From Isoetes taiwanensis (taxonomy: Eukaryota > Streptophyta > Lycopodiopsida > Isoetales > Isoetaceae): a stretch of DNA of 64,000 bases. Shown in pieces: positions 1 to 9,772 of this stretch (its first letter is position 1; each line of letters starts with the position of its first letter). The notes below the pieces were generated by a model. It saw only the letters and a program-made list of their open reading frames with translations, did not search any database and was not told where the DNA came from. A program made the position numbers and the translations under genes. The DNA is taken from positions 2,580,116-2,644,115 of the forward strand of contig JAJEKV010000100.1 in assembly GCA_021234155.1 (NCBI GenBank), written 5' to 3'.

Positions 1-65
1 TGTTTTATATTTGTTAGTTGTTTTATATTTGTTTTATATTTATTACTTACCTTTGTTTGTTACAG

Positions 66-1488
66 GCTTCATGACATGTTTATGAAATTTGGTGCAATAA
101 TTAGGAGGAATCAAGAAATTAGAATTGCTAATAGTGGAGTTTCTGAGGTAAAATTTTGCATCAAAGAATCTCCTATATTCGAGAGGGCAAGGCTTGCTTG
201 TGTGGCGTCCATGAGACGTTCTAGAAACACGCCAGGGGTGTGCAAGAAAAGGAAAAAAGTGGCAGAAATACCCTATGGTTCTGAGCAGTTGCTTCTTGCT
301 GATGTTGATCATTCGATTAGTCATCCAAAAGGTTTGCAGAAAAGGTTTCTTTACTATTGTGTGGCTAGATTTGCTATTCGAGGTCAGGGTGAGGTGCATC
401 AGTTGCTTATGACTGATTTCTTTGTTGGATCGGAAAATGGAGATGAATACCTTGAATACAGTGAGAGGCTTTCCAAGAATAATGATACTGATATGAATCA
501 TTATCAAGAGGAACAATTTCGCAGACCTTGTCGCTGTTTTGAGTCTGATGTAGTTCTTACATTCAGACAATTGCAGAAACATTTGCCACTGCCTAAGCCT
601 AATATCGATGGGACTGCTGGGATCTGCCATTGTTTCATGCAGGCAATCGTTAATCACAGGGGACCTATCTGGTTCAATTCTAAAAATAGGGTGTCTGCTA
701 GAAAATTGGCTAGTTGGGTCAAGTATATGTTGTTGACTGTTGGTGTTGAGGGGCAGTTTAGCAACAAATCTGGCCGATGTACCGTGGTTTCCAGAATGAC
801 AAGAGCTCATGTTCCTATGAATATTGGGATGAGATTGACCGGCCAGCGAACGGCTGAAGCATATTCTAGGTGTGTTTTCTTCATTGTTCTTTCTTTTTGC
901 TATCTAATGTGTTCTAATTTTAGAATGTATTGCAGGTATGACAAGACCTTGGATTTGCAAACAAAGTGTGCTATGTCATGTGTTTCCCAACCTTTTGATC
1001 AGAATGGAAAGAGAAGAATGTTTGAAGATGTATACAAGCAAGAACTCGACAAGTTGGATGATATGGATCGAGGAGGAGGTAGTTCTACTGCGCCGATTTC
1101 TGGTAATATGGATATTTCTGGTAATATGGATGCTGTCCACGATGTTCCAAGTTGTGAAATGGATTCCATGGTACCTGCAACTGGTGGAAATGTTGCCACT
1201 GCCACTGCTCCTACTTTTGATCTACAGTTTCCTGCTTTCGATTTGAAGGAGGATGATATACAGTTAAACAGAGATTTAGATATTTTGACAGAGTCTTCTC
1301 CAGATGTGAAGCGCGCAGGTTTTCAAAACATTAATGTTCAGGTTGGCAATATTTCTGGTGGTTATTTTCAGAATTGCAGCATTGTTATGCCAGTCATGTC
1401 TCCGGAAATGATCAGCGAAATGATAAAGGGTTTTGGCCTGAAAAATTGTGGAAGTTCTACTGGTTTTGGACTTGCTACTACTCCTTGA
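66..1488 (+). CDS. Crypton/KIAA1958-like tyrosine recombinase-like protein (5'-partial, spliced)
   Basis: Two exons (66-869 and 936-1488) read in one frame. The first starts right after a TTTGTTACAG acceptor, so upstream exons lie outside the window; the first ATG in the exon is at 72 out of frame and the first in-frame one at 76. Counting from 76, the protein shows the layout of tyrosine recombinases related to Crypton/ZMYM2/QRICH1/KIAA1958: a first Arg in an IRGQGEVHQL block (R102), a second in NKSGRCT (R234), a TGQRT box (Q257, R258), and a Tyr nine residues after Q257 once the intron is removed. Family members usually have TGH, so the His-to-Gln change may weaken catalysis. The C-terminal tail is Asp/Ser-rich and ends near FQNCSIVM, a tail type known in this family. 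It could be a domesticated recombinase or a transposon gene. No internal stop or frameshift is seen. Confidence 0.72.
870..935 (+). other. 66-bp intron in the recombinase-like gene
   Basis: The donor is AG|GTGTGT at 869/870. The acceptor is TTGCAG|GTATG at 935/936, preceded by a T-rich tract. The length is 22 codons with no in-frame stop, so the unspliced message also stays open. Splicing joins ...AYSR to YDK and places a Tyr at the catalytic position. Confidence 0.75.
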
Positions 1489-2686
1489 AGTTCTTGTGTT
1501 TTAATGCTTTTGATTGTAATGTTTTTTTGAGGAATTGATACTTTTAGTATCAGACTTTGACTTGTAATCTGAACACTCAGATTGAATCAGATATGAAGTT
1601 TTTTTGAGTCCTAAATTTGTTGTACAGTATAACTGAATTGCAAGTAAATTTGTTGTATAACTGAATTGCAAGAAGACATAGAATTGCAATTAACTTGAAG
1701 ACATTTCTGAAAAAGAAAAACATAGTAGAATGTGGGATAAAAGTGACAGAATGTAACCTAACCAAACTTTACGTATTTGTCTTATAGAATTTTTTTGCGC
1801 CGCAATCGTTTTGGATGTTTAGATGCCCCGTTCTTTTCTTCGTCGAAAGCTTGACGTCTGATTTCGCCATCTGGCCGGATCTCACATGTATTCTAATTCT
1901 TCTTATTTCTGTCTGGTGACTTGTCTTCCACCTCTTCTGCGCATTTGCTGAGGTGGCACCATCCTACGTGGCTTTATCCACGTGTGAGCCCATCGACTAC
2001 TTCCTTTAATGCGATTTGGAGCGGGATCTCTGCCATTATTGGTCAGATTTGGTTTCTTTTTGTTTTCCCTTTGCCGTCTTATCTCTCCAAGCCATCGCTG
2101 AAACTCTAATTTTACATTTAAATGAAACAACATGTGTTGTTTATACTTAAGTTTCTTTTAGACACGTGTCATTCATAAAGTATTTTAGATTGCGGCTCAA
2201 GAACGCGAACAAAAATAGTAAACTGAAAACATAAGGTAGGATAAATTTGGGCCAATTTGGAAGAAATTCGAATCAATAAAATTGGGCCAATCCACGTACT
2301 TGGTTCTGGTTTTGTGTCAAACTTTATGAGAAATCGAACTACAAACATTATGAGTTTTACTCCATGGTCGTAGAAAATGGATAAACAAGAATAACATTAA
2401 CAGGGAATATAAGCTCTAGTTCACTCCTTGGTTGCAGAAAACAAGAATAATATTAACAAGGAATGCGAGCCCTTGGTCGTTAGCTTGGTGGGGTTACTAC
2501 CTCACTTTGGTTGTGGCTCCAATTAACCATGATGTTTCTACTAGGTAGCTAAAGTCTAGGGGTAGAATAACTTCTTTTTTTTTTTTTTTTTTTTTTTTTT
2601 GGGGGGGGAATGGTGGCTATATCGCACATTGTTCCAGCTTCACACAATTTTCCCAAATTGTAAGCGAGCCAGTAAGAGAAATATTT
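1489..2686. other. Intergenic, AT-rich, no gene seen
   Basis: 3' flank of the recombinase-like gene. It holds a short direct repeat near 1610-1672 (TTGTTGTA..AACTGAATTGCAAG twice) and a T26-G8 homopolymer at 2575-2608. Short open frames here have no recognisable protein features. Confidence 0.5.
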
Positions 2687-2706
2687 GCGGCGGCCTTGGC
2701 CGCCGC
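2687..2706. repeat. GC-rich perfect hairpin
   Basis: A 9-bp perfect stem (GCGGCGGCC / GGCCGCCGC) with a 2-nt TT loop, set in AT-rich DNA just before a pair of MITE-like copies. Confidence 0.6.
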
Positions 2707-2724
2707 GATAAATTTCTTGTAGTT

Positions 2725-2930
2725 TTAAAGCCGGTTCACATACGCTGACGGCGCCACCCCATCGTGTAAAAAGACTCACCCTTACACGGACCATCACCTG
2801 CCATCGCCCACCTTTGGCGATGGTTGCTTGTGAACCTAGCCTTACGCTTATCTATCATCGGCGATTCTTAATTTGTACAAGGTATAACAGGCCCCCTCTC
2901 CGGCAACTGTTACATGTGAACCAACTCTAA
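2725..2930. mobile_element. MITE-like copy A (TIR GGTTCACATRCG)
   Basis: Begins TTAAAGCCGGTTCACA and ends TGTGAACCAACTCTAA, giving imperfect inverted termini. An internal hairpin CCATCGCC/GGCGATGG lies at 2801-2823. TTA/TAA at the edges would fit a PIF/Harbinger-type 3-bp target, but that assignment is inference. Confidence 0.4.
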
Positions 2931-2947
2931 GGCTCATGAGACCAACT

Positions 2948-3093
2948 CTAAGGCTGGATTCACATGCGCCATCGCCGCATCACCCTCATATAAAATGGCT
3001 CGCTATTGTATGCCCACCATCACAGGCCATTGTCAATTTGCACAGGGTATACAGGGCCCTCTCTGGCGACTATCGCATGTGAACCGACTCTAA
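2948..3093. mobile_element. MITE-like copy B, tandem relative of copy A
   Basis: Starts CTAAGGCTGGATTCACATG and ends CATGTGAACCGACTCTAA; about 20 bp at the ends are inverted repeats with a few mismatches. It shares an inner block (..ACAGGGCCCTCTCTGGCGAC) with copy A (..ACAGGCCCCCTCTCCGGCAAC), so A and B are diverged copies lying side by side. Confidence 0.45.
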
Positions 3094-3914
3094 CCAGGCA
3101 AACCAGCATTTATACGCTGGTAGAGTGCAAAATATTTCATTGAATGTTCCATTTAACGAATGGGGTTCAAGTGGAAGGAAAAAAAAAAGCCACGTAAAAT
3201 CTGGGTCCGACAACTTTTTGCTCCCTTACCTAATCACGTGATAACAAGTGGCACATATTCTTTTCCCGAAATCTGGCTTAAGAGTTTAGCGTGCTTCAGA
3301 ACCTTTGTAGACTTTTTTTGGAATGTAGAGTAAGAATTTCTATGATCCATCTTTTTAGCACGGGTTTTCATGATATGATCTTTTCAGCACTGGTTTTTTA
3401 TTTCATTCAATGATCTATTTAGCACATGCTTTTCATTCTATGATCAACTTCTCAGTGCAGTTTTTTCAAACATCAAATTTATCCAATCAAATTACATAAA
3501 ATCTGCAAGAAACAACAAAACAGAGTTAAAAACCATAAAAAAACACAATGTCTTTAATTAAAAGCTCTCAATTTTACCTCTGCATGACAATTTTCTTTCT
3601 TCATCAAAATATGAAAGGCAAGCTCCCAAAAGGAGATGAAGGCATAAATCAAAAACCCAAATGCTAAAACTAGGGCTTCATAGCCATAATTCCAAATCAT
3701 CAATAAAGAGACTAAAAAGGGTTGGAAACAAGGAGCACTCTTGTTTCACTCCTACATTGCATTCCACCTTCTCTAGGCCGTTAATAGGGAAGGACTCGCC
3801 TCAGGATGAAATGATTTGTAGACCCTAAAATGCCAATTTGCCACTGCACAGTGTCATTTGTCATCTAATAAAAGAAATAAACATTGGAGGTTAGTCAAAG
3901 CATTACATTATTCA

Positions 3915-3944
3915 TTAGTAAATGTATGCCCGGTGTTGCCGCGC
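3915..3944 (-). mobile_element. Helitron-like 3' terminus (minus strand)
   Basis: On the minus strand an imperfect GC-rich hairpin (3944-3928) is followed by ATACATTTA and then CTAA with T next. That matches the hairpin-plus-CTRR layout of Helitron 3' ends. It aligns with the ends at 17975-18003 and 48312-48339. No 5' end was identified. Confidence 0.4.
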
Positions 3945-4078
3945 TAATGTCCTGGCTCCTGTTTTTACTTGGCCTTTAATGTGCATATGTGAACTACTCA
4001 CAACACCACAGATTGATGCTCACAAGAATGGTCATGATTTTCTTTTGTATTTTTGTTGCACGGATAACATAAAACAAT

Positions 4079-4175
4079 AGAATGGAATGGAATGGAATGG
4101 AATGGAATTGAATGTATATTTTTTATCGGAGACTAATCAGTCTATGGGACACAAACAAAGGTGATATAATAAATG
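4079..4175 (-). mobile_element. SINE-like 3' fragment with (CCATT)n tail
   Basis: A (GGAAT)n run at 4081-4106 abuts TTTTTTATCGGAGAC..CTATGGGACAC. On the minus strand this is the same 3' module (..TCTCCG..CGATAAAA then a pentanucleotide repeat) seen at 37766 and 45297. The tRNA-like head is not visible here. Confidence 0.35.
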
Positions 4176-5551
4176 ATCTTTTATTGAGCATGGAAAGCAA
4201 CTCTTTTTTTTTGAAAGCTAGAATTTTTATTTATATAATAATAATGGTACAAGATCTTATTGAGGATGGCTCCAAAGCCAGATACCTAAACAGATGAAGC
4301 ACAACCAGTCATTAAGCTGGAGGACAACTCTAAGATAACATTCTTGTACTATGTGTCAAGACATCCTCAACCTCTTCCTCATTGTTGCAAGAAGATTTGG
4401 GCCCCCACCCTCCTGATCCACCCAGTTTCTTCCCGCCCACTACAAGTACTAAAGGAGGGAACAACATTTGTGAGGCTCAATAGAGAAATGCTCCCGAGAC
4501 CCTGAAGTGCATCCCGCAATGTATACCTGAAGGGCAAATCTTTATTGCAATAGGAGTGCTACAAACTGCATGAAAGCGTTGAAAAGCCATCTTCTTCCCC
4601 CATTAGTGGTACTACAAAGGCTGTAATCTATTTCCAGGGGATGTGCTCTCCTGCTTTCACCATCTTGAAGCTCAATCAAAAGGATGTAAGTGAGAGGATA
4701 CCTGTACTTGAGAGAACTGCCATTATCTTCCCTCTAGCAGGGTACTATAGGGTATATTTCAGCATAACTTCCAACACGTAGAGCATCCCACCATCCCCTT
4801 CCTGCAGCTTTCCCTACTTTCCTTGCATCAAAGTTACTATGTGTCGTTCCCCTTTTCATGTAGAACCAAGGGATGGAGATGCACTATATGAGAAAGGCAG
4901 TCACTTTTCCACTAGACATTATCTTACTGCAATTCTCAAGCAAAAATGCTGAAATCCCCACTAAGGATCAAGTCAACCACTGCTAAACAAAGGCACACAG
5001 ATCTGCCATGGCCTCCCGTCCAACAGTAAAGTGTCTCACCTTAGCCTGCTATAGCCAATTCCCTTTCTAGCTGGGATGGAAAAAGGGGAAGGAAATGCAA
5101 GACCATCCAAGAAGATATTCAAGCAATTCCTTAGGTTTGCAAACAAATCACGGAACACAACACATAAGCTCCACCAAGATAATCATAATGAGTACGATCA
5201 TCGTGCCACACTAGTGCAGCCTACATATCATGCCACAGTGAGTGCAGCCCATTGCGCTGCAATGGGTGCAGCTACATGCTACAGTAGATGCAGCAAAATG
5301 GAGCCAAGATTTGAAGGAACTATTCAGAACTATAGGATTGCACCAAGAAGTGCTTACAAGACTGCTAACAATAGCTTAAAAGATACACTTAGGCATGCTA
5401 GAACCATCATTGCTGAAACCCCCAGAATATCTAGACACTTTGAGAACATGCTGACTGCTAGCTTATGCTAAACCGGTTCAAAACTTATTCAAGAAACAGA
5501 GTATCCAAACTTACCCTATCACGAAATGGAACAGAGAAGCGAGATAACAAG

Positions 5552-5990
5552 GTAGCGGCCATATCCGGATGGCCGTAAATCTACTTTGGGATGTGGTTAA
5601 CCCGGACGCATGTCCGGGTTAACCACTGCTGCTCAGTTTTAAGCTTAAAAGACAACAGTTTCTGCATGTTTTTTCACTGATCTTGCTTGATCCGTGCTCA
5701 AATCGTCTGCTCTCTTGATAGAATGAGGTTTTTAGGGGTTGGGAAGGCGATTCCAATGGTGTTTGCAACAGATTAAACCGTTCAAGAAACTGATTGCAAG
5801 CTATATTCAAAGATCAGCATGCCAAAACACAGTCCCACGCTCAGTTTACCGCGTGGATATCTCGGCCAAAAAACAGTGGTTAGCTCGGACAAAAGTGTGG
5901 TAAGCTCGGACATAACAGTGGTTAACCTGGACATGTGTCCAGGTTTACCACATTTCGGAGTAGATATACGGCGTTCCAGCCATATCCTGG
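5552..5990. mobile_element. 439-bp palindromic MITE with 7-bp target duplication
   Basis: Flanked by TAACAAG at 5545-5551 and 5991-5997. The left 75 bp and right 75 bp are inverted copies (GTAAATCTAC.TTGGGATGTGGTTAACC against GGTTTACCACATTTCGGAGTAGATATAC). Each end also carries its own hairpin: a perfect 15-bp stem with a GCAT loop at 5593-5626, and a 15-bp stem with one mismatch at 5918-5951. Two further half-arms (GTGGTTAGCTCGGAC, GTGGTAAGCTCGGAC) lie at 5876-5910. There is no coding capacity. The 7-8-bp duplication fits hAT- or Mutator-type mobilisation; the family is inference. Confidence 0.6.
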
Positions 5991-5997
5991 TAACAAG

Positions 5998-6668
5998 CTC
6001 ACTGTAGCCACACAAAGATGACAGAAAACCACTTTGATACCCAGCTGCCACCTCGCATTTGAAAGGGTAGCAGCCACAGGTGCTACTCTTCCAGCAACCG
6101 GATGAATCATTAGGCTGCTAGAGATTACATGCACATCCGATTATCCTGTCTTTTCTTTCTACTCTGGTAATTTTGAGCTTGCTGTTTACTGATTTCATCT
6201 GCTATTTGAATGCTCTCCTTTCATTTTTTTAATGTTTAGTTATTGCCATGTAGATAAGGCGAGCATAGCTAAACCAACATAACAACAGGCAAATGTCAGT
6301 GGTCGATAACCTCGGTCACAAGGTATGATTGGTCAGCAACCATTGTTGATGGACAAAACACTTTTAAAATTGATAGGCAAGCAAACACCATTTTTCAGAC
6401 TTGCATCACAAGTTCTTGGTGCTCGCTCATATTATGATGATGTTTATTAAGTCCATTGACTTAAGTATAAAATTTGGGAGCTAATATCACAGTGGCTGCT
6501 GATACTGGCAGGCTCATGATCTTACTTCATATGCTTTCAGCATGTCCTTACTATTACTACGCAGTAATTTAGTTAGTGCGTACCATGTTGCTGGATGTGA
6601 CAAACTTTCTGTATTGTGGTCTTCTTTACCTAATTAGATGTTCATGAATTTTGACCACCAATTGTACC
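5998..6668. other. Intergenic, nothing recognised
   Basis: AT-rich sequence between the palindromic MITE and the PPR pseudogene. I found no coding, RNA or repeat signal. Confidence 0.4.
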
Positions 6669-7272
6669 TCACAAAGAGTATCTTCTATGCCTTCCTGCAT
6701 CTAACACATCAGAGCGTCCAGTACATGCGCCAATCAAAACTATGCACTCAGTGATGATGAGTTCAATGGGCATTCCAGTACCAGTAATCAAGTCCTCTGC
6801 CTCATCCAACCATGCAACATGACCAAGAAGATTGCAGCTCAGATATAGGTCTATGTGTTGTATTTTTGACGAGCGAGAGGAAAGCATGGAAGCTCTCAAC
6901 AATCAAGCCTGCGTGGCTATAAGGAAACATAATGCTGACATAGGACACACTATTTCGTCTTACGTGTTTAAACTGCATATCCTGAAAAAAATCAAAACCA
7001 TCTTCTACATGTCTATGTTGAGCAAATGCAACAATGATATACGTTCGTGAAATAGTATTTGTTTTCTGCATTTCATTGAACAGTAAGCATGCCTTTCCTA
7101 GATCTCCACATTTTCTATACGTGCTAATAAGTGTCGTTTTAATCACAGGATCTAATTGGTGACCATTTTAGATTATATGAGCATTGATTAGACGGGCCTC
7201 TGCCAATGCTGCAATGCCAGAATATGCATCAAAAATGGCAGAACATATATCCTCATTAGGCTTGACCCTCGT
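6669..7272 (-). pseudogene. PPR protein pseudogene (PLS-type repeats)
   Basis: Reading down from 7272, several PPR units follow one another: VKPNEDICSAIFDAYSG, then ALAEARLINAHII, then LISTYRKCGDLGKACLLFNEM, then FAQHRHVEDGFDFFQDM and SYVSIMFPYSHAGLI, and last WLDEAEDLI..MPIE. PPR proteins of this kind act in organelle RNA editing or processing. There is a stop (TAA at 7170-7168) in the first unit and a frame change near 6845, after which the E-type end (GAC..SDV..GRH) continues in another frame. No start, targeting peptide or DYW tail is present, so it is a fragment. Confidence 0.75.
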
Positions 7273-7398
7273 TTTTTCAATTGGGCTGCTTTTATAGGTA
7301 GACCTTTACTTTGTTCGTCCTTTTGGTATACAACTAAGTGTGTATACTTAAAAGTTTCGTCCTCTTAAATAACTTCTAAGAAAGATCAGAGCCAATGT

Positions 7399-7942
7399 TG
7401 AGCTGATCAGCTGATGTCCTAGTTTTAAAAATGGTTGAGCTTTTAGGAAGTCTCAGCTTGGAAAGAACTTTGCAAAATATTTGAGATTGTGAGAAGGAAC
7501 TATGCATTGTCAAGGTGGGGACTCTTAAAGGCATGTGTTGGGCGAGAATTATTGCCCATCTCCCGTAACATTTTCTTATATATCTTCTGGACATGTCAAA
7601 TAAGCTCCTTATTGATGTGGTAGGTTGGTGGCTATCAGGTATAATCGAAAGAAATGTTGTACCATGCACAGGTTGCGTTGTTGGCATTCATAACTGGAGT
7701 TTTATTTCTCCGCATACTAACTCCACTCTTATAATGAAACAGATTACATAAGTGCACTTTTCTTTGCACTGGTCCACATGATGTTTAATTGCTTCTTAGA
7801 GATGCCCACCCTAATTGTACACCTTCCTATCTTTTACAAGCAAAGAGATAACCTCTTCTATCCTGGATGGGCATTTTCATTTCCAACTTGGATGTTATGG
7901 TCTCCATACTCAGCTGTGGAAGCAATCATTTGGACATCAATA
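7399..7942 (+). pseudogene. ABCG/PDR transporter pseudogene, upstream part
   Basis: Parts of the second half of a pleiotropic-drug-resistance (full-size ABCG) transporter are visible. One is YALSRWGLLKACVGREL..NIFLYIFWT, the pre-membrane segment (7501-7623, ending in an in-frame TAG). The other is ETDYISALFFALVHMMFN followed by FYKQRDNLFYPGWAFSFPTW and the IIWTS membrane segment (7736-7942). Stops and frame changes separate the blocks. Known members export lipophilic compounds across the plasma membrane. Coding similarity stops at 7942 in mid-helix and resumes at 9508, so one gene was interrupted by an insertion. Confidence 0.75.
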
Positions 7943-8095
7943 TGTAGCATAATAACAGGGGGTTTTCTTTGTGTTTTTGTATGCTTTTCACTAAGGTTTT
8001 CCTATGATTTCGTGATGTATTCAAATGGATGTACTAATGCGTACATCTAGAGTGCACCATTTCTGAGCCACTGATTTTAGCCCTTTTTTTCCAAT

Positions 8096-8330
8096 GGTCA
8101 ACAACCAATGGCTCACAACAAAAGCTCTTTTTTTGTGCGTGTGGTGCGTAATGGTCAACAACCAATGGCTCACAACAAAAACCCTCTTTTTGTGTGTGGG
8201 GTGCATAATGGGCACATGAAGGCTTGAAGGGCGCATGTAACCAATGGCTCACAACAAAAGCCCTCTTTTTGTGTGTGTGGTGCATAATGGGCACATGAAG
8301 GGCTTGAAGGGCGCATGTAGTGCAGTTTCC
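8096..8330. repeat. Minisatellite with 63-78-bp units
   Basis: Units share AACCAATGGCTCACAACAAAA, then a CTTTTTGTGTGTG block and GTGCATAATGG. The later two units carry an added ..GGGCACATGAAGGCTTGAAGGGCGCATGTA block. Confidence 0.75.
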
Positions 8331-8763
8331 CCGCCGGCAACACATTTCTTATTATAACTTTTGATCCAGAGCTCAGTTTGAGATGATTTTTATTGCATTG
8401 GAAAGCTCTCTCCGAGATCTTTTTGATAGTGTATAATATGGATATGTTTGGTTAAGTTATCTATGCTAAAACAGCAATTCTTCGGCCGGGTTTGGTAGGC
8501 TTTCACATCCTACCAGCTAATTAATATAGGATTGCGCTATTGGATATTGTTTTATGGCTCATTCCGAATGAAGCTTGCAAAAAATTGCCATGCATTTTTA
8601 GATTTTTAGGCAGTTATTAAGCAAATTCCAAGGCTTCTAGATCCTTGTGCTAACAAGCAGAAACGTTTCCCACTTTGGTTTCTCGCCACAAGAATCCATG
8701 GAGGCCAAAGGCTGCTGTTAAAATTCCAGTTGAAAAATGTTTGTGTGTGGGTGTTGCAAACTT
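8331..8763. other. Unassigned sequence inside the insertion
   Basis: Part of the DNA inserted in the ABCG pseudogene. I see no ORF or repeat of note. Confidence 0.35.
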
Positions 8764-9500
8764 TATGACTTTCAGAATAATGGGATCAATCTGCTCTATC
8801 TTTATGGTAACTTTTACTTATGTTCTATTTGTTTTATTGTGATGAAATTCAAAAGCTACAGGTGATGAAAGCCTCAAATGAATTCTAGTTTTTTTCTGGT
8901 TTGAATTCTAAAATTTTTGTCACACTGGGGGGTGACGTCCCTAAGGCCCCGAAGGGGCCAAATTTTTTTTTTTGCAACACAAACCATTAACATCCAACAT
9001 ATAAAAATTAAATCCCCCAACACATAACAACCAACACATAACAACCAACACATAACAACCATTGACATTAACAACCAACACATAACTACCAATTGACATT
9101 AATTAACACAACCATTGGGTCCAACACATTTAAATTAAAATCCCCGTTAAAGCCCCCTTGGTTTGGGTGCATATTCAACACGGGGGGTGACGTTATGTGT
9201 TGGTTGTTAATGTCAATGGTTGTATGTGTTGGTTGTTATGTATTGGGGGATTTAATTTTTATATGTTGGATGTTAATGGTTTGTGTTGCAAAAAAAAAAA
9301 TTTGGCCCCTTCGGGGCCTTAGGGACGTCACCCCCCCAGTGTGACAAAAATTTTAGAATTCAAACCAGAAAAAAACTAGAATTCATTTGAGGCTTTCATC
9401 ACCTGTAGCTTTTGAATTTCATCACAATAAAACAAATAGAACATAAGTAAAAGTTACCATAAAGATAGAGTAGATTGATCCCATTCCTCTGAAAGTCATA
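8764..9500. repeat. 740-bp near-perfect palindrome (foldback)
   Basis: The left arm (8764-about 9088) and right arm (about 9192-9500) are inverted copies with very few differences: a 3-base change near the tips and the loss of one 16-bp unit in the right arm. Each arm contains the small hairpin GGCCCCGAAGGGGCC, a T/A tract, and repeated AACACATAACAACC units. The 103-bp spacer contains AATTAAAATCCCC..CTTGGTTTGGGTGCA, which recurs in the arms of the foldback at 36164-36627. A transcript would fold into one long hairpin. Confidence 0.85.
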
Positions 9501-9507
9501 AATGTCA

Positions 9508-9772
9508 ATGAATTATATTGTTGGATTAACACTTGAAGTTGGAAGGTATAAAAGTACCATACCTTCGTATTTGTGAGTCCATGGAAGCAAACAAGGTTTC
9601 CTTTGTGGTGCTGCTATTTATGATGCATCAGGTGGCCATAGGAATGTTTTGACCTATTGGAGCACTAAGAAGAAGCATGATTATTGCCGATACGTTTGGT
9701 TCTTTTGCATTGCTGGTGATTTTCCTTCTAGGCAGGTTTATAATTGCAAAAGGCAAGGAGATACTTCATTGT
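9508..9772 (+). pseudogene. ABCG/PDR transporter pseudogene, downstream part
   Basis: Continues the gene broken at 7942: NYIVGLTLEVGRY (9511 onward), LFMMHQVAIGMF, a TGA stop, then PIGALRRSMIIADTFGSF and the helix LLVIFLLGRFIIAKG. The family normally has Gly-Gly where this copy has GR (GGFIIA-like). A second exon may have started after ..GKEI near 9772 but is not recognisable. Confidence 0.7.

Larger units (their letters stand above)
3094..5544. other. Repeat-rich intergenic stretch, no supported gene
   Basis: Contains a degenerate tandem of about 40-bp units (CTTTTYAGCAC..TTTTCAT..ATGATC) at 3335-3480, a Helitron-like end near 3915 and a (GGAAT)n SINE tail near 4080. A 131-codon open frame at 5076-5471 has no recognisable domain and I do not call it. 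Positions 4199-4300 resemble 24060-24160 (GGTAC..GAGGATGG.TCCAAAG.CAGATAC), which suggests a dispersed repeat. Confidence 0.4.
7942..9504. mobile_element. About 1.56-kb insertion within the ABCG pseudogene
   Basis: TCAAT occurs at 7937-7941 and 9505-9509. Deleting the segment plus one copy rejoins the transporter helix (..WTS then ..NYIVG). The inserted DNA starts ATGTAGCATAATAACAGG, carries a minisatellite (8096-8330) and a long palindrome (8764-9500), and has no transposase. Its first 135 bp recur at 26407-26549. It may have arrived in more than one step. Confidence 0.5.

Noticed and set aside
43-810. 255-codon open frame on the minus strand
   Set aside because: It is opposite the recombinase-like exon, shows no domain, and the plus-strand reading has clear motifs and splice sites.
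5076-5471. 131-codon plus-strand frame with Cys/His/Ala-rich stretch
   Set aside because: The CAGC/TGCAGC-like repeats make it open by composition; no domain, no splice or promoter context.
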